Shown in pieces: positions 6,756 to 9,957 of a stretch of 9,957 nucleotides of DNA (position 1 is its first letter; each line of letters starts with the position of its first letter). The notes beneath the pieces were generated by a model. It did not search any database and had not been told where the DNA came from. It saw nothing but the letters and a program-made list of their open reading frames with translations. The DNA is from an uncultured Oscillospiraceae bacterium (GTDB lineage: Bacteria > Bacillota > Clostridia > Oscillospirales > Oscillospiraceae): the NCBI GenBank assembly GCA_934572355.1, contig CAKTKV010000051.1:1-9957 (forward strand). Direction: 5' to 3'. The translations under genes were made by a program, and so were the position numbers.

Positions 6756-7961
6756 TTAAAAATCCCTCACGTCGCTAGTGTGCGTGAGCTGTCCGCTTAC
6801 GCTGATCTGAAGCTCGAGAGAGGGGAGAAGGTCGGGGAAGCTCTGCGGCAGCATACGGAAAGCCGAGGGATCATCGCGCTCGACCGCCTGGGCGAGGCAG
6901 AGAAAGTCCGAGCGCAGCTCGCGCGAGGTGAGCATGACGCGGCTCACGTAGTCGGATATCAGCGCTTCGAGCTGTGCTGTGGTGTGATCGGTGTATTCCG
7001 CACTGCGCGTGTCGGAGCTGCCGCTGACCTCGACGATCGAGGCGCGCACGTCAACATTGATGTTCAGCCCCGTCAGTTCGCCAGCATCCGACCAGACGGG
7101 CTTAACTTCGCTGCCGCCCGAGTCGATTTCGAGCACGACGAGGGAGCCGTGCCTGTCGCGCACGGTGACGTTCGTGAGCCCGACCTTGTTCGTGAGAAAG
7201 CCGACTGCGATAGCCTCGTCGCGGTCGAGGAATTTGCAGAGCTTGCCGTCACGAATGACAGCGTAGCCGTAGACGACGGCGGTAAGCTTGCCGCTGCCCT
7301 CATCCTGTGCGGCGGAAGCGCCATCTTCGGAGGAGGACGGGCTGTCGCCGGCTGGGGCGCCGCTGTCGCTTTCGAGCGGCTCGGCCAGCTCCACCGCACA
7401 TATCAGGGAGCTGCCGCAGCGGTCGAGGTTGCGCACCGTCTCAGCCGCGGTATAGAGACTGCTGTCGCCGAGGCGGCCGACGCTCATCTCAACGGAATCC
7501 ATGATCTCGACAATGCCGCGGTTTCCGTCGCCGACCTTGAGCACCGCATCCTGCGCTGTGCTGCCCTTGACGACGAAGAGCGGGATATCAAGGCGCATTA
7601 TCGGGGAGCGGCAGATGTAGGACAGATAGTCGTCAATGCCGCTCTCGGCGGCTTTTTCGCCGATGAGCACATGGCTGATGTGGGAACAGAAAAGAATGTC
7701 CTCAAAGGAATAGTTATAGATATGCTCAAGCGCTGTGGTGATAGAGTCGCCGGTGCCGTAGAGCCGCTTGGGTACGTCGCCGGTGCTCTCGTCCGACGCA
7801 GAGCACAGCGACAGCAGCACGCCCCCGCCCTGCTTATCGAGCCCCATGTCCTGAATGACGAGCAGCTGCTCTATCTCTTTGAAGTTTGAGTACACGCTTG
7901 TGCAGCCCGTGAGCGTAAACACGGACGCAAGCGCAAGGATAACGCAGATCGCTTTTTTCAT
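6756..7961 (-). CDS. gerAC: GerAC-family spore germination lipoprotein, Ger(x)C
   Basis: A 401-residue lipoprotein subunit of a GerA-type germinant receptor, held on the outer leaflet of the spore inner membrane. Residues 1-19 form a signal peptide with the lipobox LTGC (17-20), so Cys20 is lipidated. The mature N-terminus (FKEIEQLLVIQDMGLDK, 27-43) corresponds to the family's opening block, but the usual Trp-Arg-Arg-Glu element right after the cysteine is replaced by TSVYSN. Residues 197-224 are a Ser/Gly/Ala/Asp/Glu-rich low-complexity linker. A second block begins at about 226 (LTAVVYGYAVIRDGKL). The C-terminal domain (about 299-401) has the alternating strand, long helix (325-362) and final strand pattern of the family. 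The ATG overlaps the gerAA TGA in an ATGA junction, a sign of translational coupling. A weak Shine-Dalgarno (AAGGCGG) precedes it. Confidence 0.9.
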   Translation of the reverse strand: MKKAICVILALASVFTLTGCTSVYSNFKEIEQLLVIQDMGLDKQGGGVLLSLCSASDESTGDVPKRLYGTGDSITTALEHIYNYSFEDILFCSHISHVLIGEKAAESGIDDYLSYICRSPIMRLDIPLFVVKGSTAQDAVLKVGDGNRGIVEIMDSVEMSVGRLGDSSLYTAAETVRNLDRCGSSLICAVELAEPLESDSGAPAGDSPSSSEDGASAAQDEGSGKLTAVVYGYAVIRDGKLCKFLDRDEAIAVGFLTNKVGLTNVTVRDRHGSLVVLEIDSGGSEVKPVWSDAGELTGLNINVDVRASIVEVSGSSDTRSAEYTDHTTAQLEALISDYVSRVMLTSRELRSDFLCLAQAVERDDPSAFRMLPQSFPDLLPSLELQISVSGQLTHTSDVRDF

Positions 7962-9472
7962 TTCTGCCGCCTTTTATCCGGAGTTTTGAGGTGCGGGTCG
8001 CGGAACTTATTGAGGGGCTTCGGCTTTTGCAGCAGAAGCCGCCGGAGCGGGGACGGCTCGCCGTCGCTTAGTGGCGCGGTATAGTCCACACCAAAGCTGT
8101 CGATGTCCGCAAGGTGCAGCGTCAGCAGGCACAGTGCCGCGCCCACACCGAAAAAGCCCGCGAGTATCGACGCGATGACGAGCGCGAAGCGCAGCAGCCG
8201 TATCGCCGAGCCGAAGTCCTGACTCGGCAGGGTGTAGCCCGCAATCCCGGAGACCGCAACGACGATTATTGCTATGGGCGAAACGACCTGCGCCTCGACC
8301 GCCGACTGGCCGACTATCAGCGCGCCGATGATGGACACCGTGTCACCTATCGGGTTCGGCAGGCGCAGACCCGCCTCCTGAAGCAGCTCAAATGAAATGA
8401 GCATGCCCATGATCTCCAGCGCCGTGGAGAACGGGACGTTCTGTTTCGCTTCAATGATCGACAGCAGCAGCGGCGTCGGGATCATCTCCTGGTGGTACAT
8501 CGCGATCGCGACATAGAGCGCCGGGAGAAAAATACTGAGAAAGAGCGCAAAGTACCGCAGCACGGTGAGCACTGTTGCGACGAGATAATTATTGCTCGCG
8601 TCGCCCGTCACCTTCATGAACTCCGCGAGCGTCACCGGCAGGGCAAGGCCGATCGGCAGCCCGTCAATGAGTATGCCGACGCGCCCGTCCATCAGGTACA
8701 TCGCGAAGCGGTCTGGGCGCTCGGTGTGCAGAAGCTGCGGAAAGGGCGAGCGCGGCGCGTCCACAATATATTCTTCGAGCGTACCCGTTGCGAGGAGAGC
8801 GTCGACGTCGAGCGCGTCGAGCCGTGAGGCAAGCTCGCGGACGGTGTCTGGCGAGGCCACGCCGTCGACGAACATGATGGCAAGCTTCGTGTGCGATTTG
8901 CGGCCGATGCTGCTCTCAATGACCTTGAGCTTCGGCGAGCATATACGCTTCCGGACGAGCGCGGTATTGGTACGCAGGGTTTCGACGAAGGAGTCCTTCG
9001 CGCCCTTGATGGATTTTTCGAGAGTCGGCTCGGATACAGAGCGTGTGTTGCTTGTCTTGACCTCGAAGCATACCGCCTGCGCCGCGCCGTCGAATATAAG
9101 CGCGCAGAAGCCATGCGTGAGATCGTCGACAACATCGTCAAGCGTGTCCCGCCGCTTTGCTGAGTGACTGTACACCGCGCCGGACATCACCTGCGAGATG
9201 CAGTCCTGCTCGGTCTGGACACCTGCGGAGCGCAGAAGCTCCGTGAACGAACGGATGATCCCCTCGGTGACTTCGCTGCCGGAGACAATGCCGTCGAGCC
9301 AGCAAGCGGTTATCCTTATCCCGTCGCGAAGACCAAAGCTAAGTTCGCGCGCTTCAAAGTCGCCGCAGTCGGAAAAGATGGCTTTAAGAGAGTCCGATGA
9401 CAATATTGATTTGTATTCTGGTAAAGAGCGCCGGTGCGGAGACTCGGCCTTTAATGAACGTGTCGTATACAT
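7958..9472 (-). CDS. gerAA: GerAA/GerKA-family spore germination receptor A subunit
   Basis: A 504-residue protein when read from ATG 9472. It is the largest subunit of a GerA-type nutrient receptor in the spore inner membrane. Residues 1 to about 285 form a soluble domain with the family blocks DSFVETLRTNTALVRKRI (160-177) and SPFPQLLHTERPD (242-254), then MDGRVGILIDG (261-271). The membrane half begins near 297 (LVATVLTVLRYFALFLSIFL) and contains FELLQEAGLRLPNPIGD (361-377), SIIGALIVGQSAVEAQVVSP (380-399) and two further hydrophobic segments before a basic tail rich in Lys, Arg and Pro. The start is uncertain. TTG at 9502 would add ten residues, but neither site has a Shine-Dalgarno. I prefer ATG 9472, which lies 7 nt after TATAAT. 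First gene of the A-C-B operon; its TGA overlaps the gerAC ATG. Confidence 0.92.
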   Translation of the reverse strand: MYTTRSLKAESPHRRSLPEYKSILSSDSLKAIFSDCGDFEARELSFGLRDGIRITACWLDGIVSGSEVTEGIIRSFTELLRSAGVQTEQDCISQVMSGAVYSHSAKRRDTLDDVVDDLTHGFCALIFDGAAQAVCFEVKTSNTRSVSEPTLEKSIKGAKDSFVETLRTNTALVRKRICSPKLKVIESSIGRKSHTKLAIMFVDGVASPDTVRELASRLDALDVDALLATGTLEEYIVDAPRSPFPQLLHTERPDRFAMYLMDGRVGILIDGLPIGLALPVTLAEFMKVTGDASNNYLVATVLTVLRYFALFLSIFLPALYVAIAMYHQEMIPTPLLLSIIEAKQNVPFSTALEIMGMLISFELLQEAGLRLPNPIGDTVSIIGALIVGQSAVEAQVVSPIAIIVVAVSGIAGYTLPSQDFGSAIRLLRFALVIASILAGFFGVGAALCLLTLHLADIDSFGVDYTAPLSDGEPSPLRRLLLQKPKPLNKFRDPHLKTPDKRRQK

Positions 9473-9478
9473 ATTGGG

Positions 9479-9507
9479 TATTATAACCGGTTCTGAGCAC
9501 AATATTT
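9479..9507 (-). promoter_or_regulatory. Candidate gerAA promoter, possibly forespore sigma-G type
   Basis: On the minus strand AAATA (9507-9503), a 17-nt spacer and TATAATA (9485-9479) precede the gerAA ATG. The -10 is a perfect sigma-A box, but no sigma-A -35 is present. Against the sigma-G consensus known from Bacillus (GHATR and CATNHTA) the boxes match 4 of 5 and 6 of 7 positions. That would suit ger operons, which are forespore genes in Bacillus. Inference only. The palindrome AACCGGTT (9485-9492) overlaps the -10 and spacer. Confidence 0.4.
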
Positions 9508-9557
9508 AGACGAGGAAAGAAACCGGAAAAAAGATTGCAGAAATTGGAAAAAAAGTG

Positions 9558-9586
9558 TTGACATAAGACGTTTCCGGTGCTATATT
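9558..9586 (+). promoter_or_regulatory. rRNA operon promoter P1
   Basis: TTGACA (9558-9563), 17-bp spacer, TATATT (9581-9586). The predicted start is near 9593. The A-rich run upstream (9527-9557) could serve as an UP element. ACCGGAAA (9522-9529) and TTTCCGGT (9571-9578) form an 8-bp inverted repeat around the -35 box. Confidence 0.85.
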
Positions 9587-9663
9587 AGTCAAGCGCCCGA
9601 GAGAGCGGCAGACAACTTGAGAATGAGAACTTAAAAAATTCCAAAAGAATTTGAAAAAAGTTC

Positions 9664-9692
9664 TTGACAAAGCCGAAAGGCTGAGTTATAAT
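9664..9692 (+). promoter_or_regulatory. rRNA operon promoter P2
   Basis: TTGACA (9664-9669), 17-bp spacer and TATAAT (9687-9692): perfect consensus in both boxes and spacing. Transcription should start near 9699. The upstream A-rich stretch with the repeat AAATTC/GAATTT (9636-9641, 9647-9652) fits an UP element. The spacer contains AGCC-GAAA-GGCT (9671-9682). Tandem strong promoters about 106 bp apart are typical of rRNA operons. Confidence 0.92.
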
Positions 9693-9698
9693 AAACAA

Positions 9699-9892
9699 GC
9701 TGTCGTCGAGGACGGCGGGAGCGAGATGTACCTTGAAAATTGAACAATGTAAGAAAAAAGCTTATGCTAAATAAGCACCAGAAAAGGGTTCAAGAGAACT
9801 GAAAAAGTTCGAGTCAGAAATGACTATAAAGATTCTTTTGAGAGCTGGAAAGCATCAATAAGATTTTAACCGGGAGACCGGTTGAGATACAA
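9699..9892 (+). other. 16S rRNA leader with boxA-like element and stem-loops
   Basis: The transcribed leader between P2 and the 16S gene. ACCTTGAAAATTGAACAATG (9730-9749) resembles the conserved element before rRNA genes in Firmicutes, linked to antitermination (boxA) and processing. Stem-loops visible by eye: 9702-9716 (GTCGTC/GACGGC), 9760-9776 (GCTTAT/ATAAGC), 9796-9810 (GAACT/AGTTC), 9812-9825 (AGTCA, GAAA loop, TGACT) and 9868-9883 (AACCGG, GAGA loop, CCGGTT). No open frame with a ribosome binding site is present. Confidence 0.7.

Positions 9893-9957
<65 letters not shown>

Noticed and set aside
6402..7889. 495-codon open frame on the plus strand opposite gerAC and gerAB
   Set aside because: The opposite strand encodes recognisable GerAC and GerAB with proper ribosome binding sites and spacing. 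The plus frame has no domain or plausible start.

Overview
The window looks like chromosome from a spore-forming, moderately high-GC member of the Clostridia (Firmicutes). The evidence is a tricistronic GerA-type spore germination receptor operon, a Gram-positive PrsA-type lipoprotein foldase next to mfd, strong Shine-Dalgarno sites on several genes, and a 16S rRNA 5' end of clostridial type. Genus cannot be fixed from 65 bases of 16S.

Layout. Positions 1-278 hold no convincing gene. They contain an unusual cluster of perfect hairpins (24-144) that can fold as a three-way junction, then an AT-rich stretch without a clear promoter. Positions 279-660 carry two small AT-rich genes: a 63-residue ribbon-helix-helix protein and a 49-residue acidic protein that starts with TTG. 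A rho-independent terminator follows (667-697). A sigma-A promoter (729-757) drives mfd (767-4291), with the start codon only 9 nt after the -10 box. A second promoter overlaps the mfd stop codon and drives a PrsA-like parvulin lipoprotein (4354-5550). A perfect 14-bp hairpin (5574-5608) separates it from the convergent gerA-type operon, which reads leftward in the order A, C, B: gerAA 9472-7958, gerAC 7961-6756, gerAB 6742-5612. The intergenic region 9473-9892 is divergent: a possible forespore-type promoter faces gerAA, and tandem rRNA promoters P1 and P2 face right into a structured leader and the 16S gene (about 9893 to the window end).

How the genes work together. Mfd couples repair to stalled transcription. 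PrsA acts outside the membrane on exported proteins. GerAA, GerAB and GerAC together form the inner-membrane germinant receptor of the dormant spore. The rRNA operon is an unrelated neighbour. Most of the window is ordinary core genome. The parts that deserve a second look are the structured element at the left edge, the small two-gene cassette of foreign composition, and the two start codons that appear leaderless.
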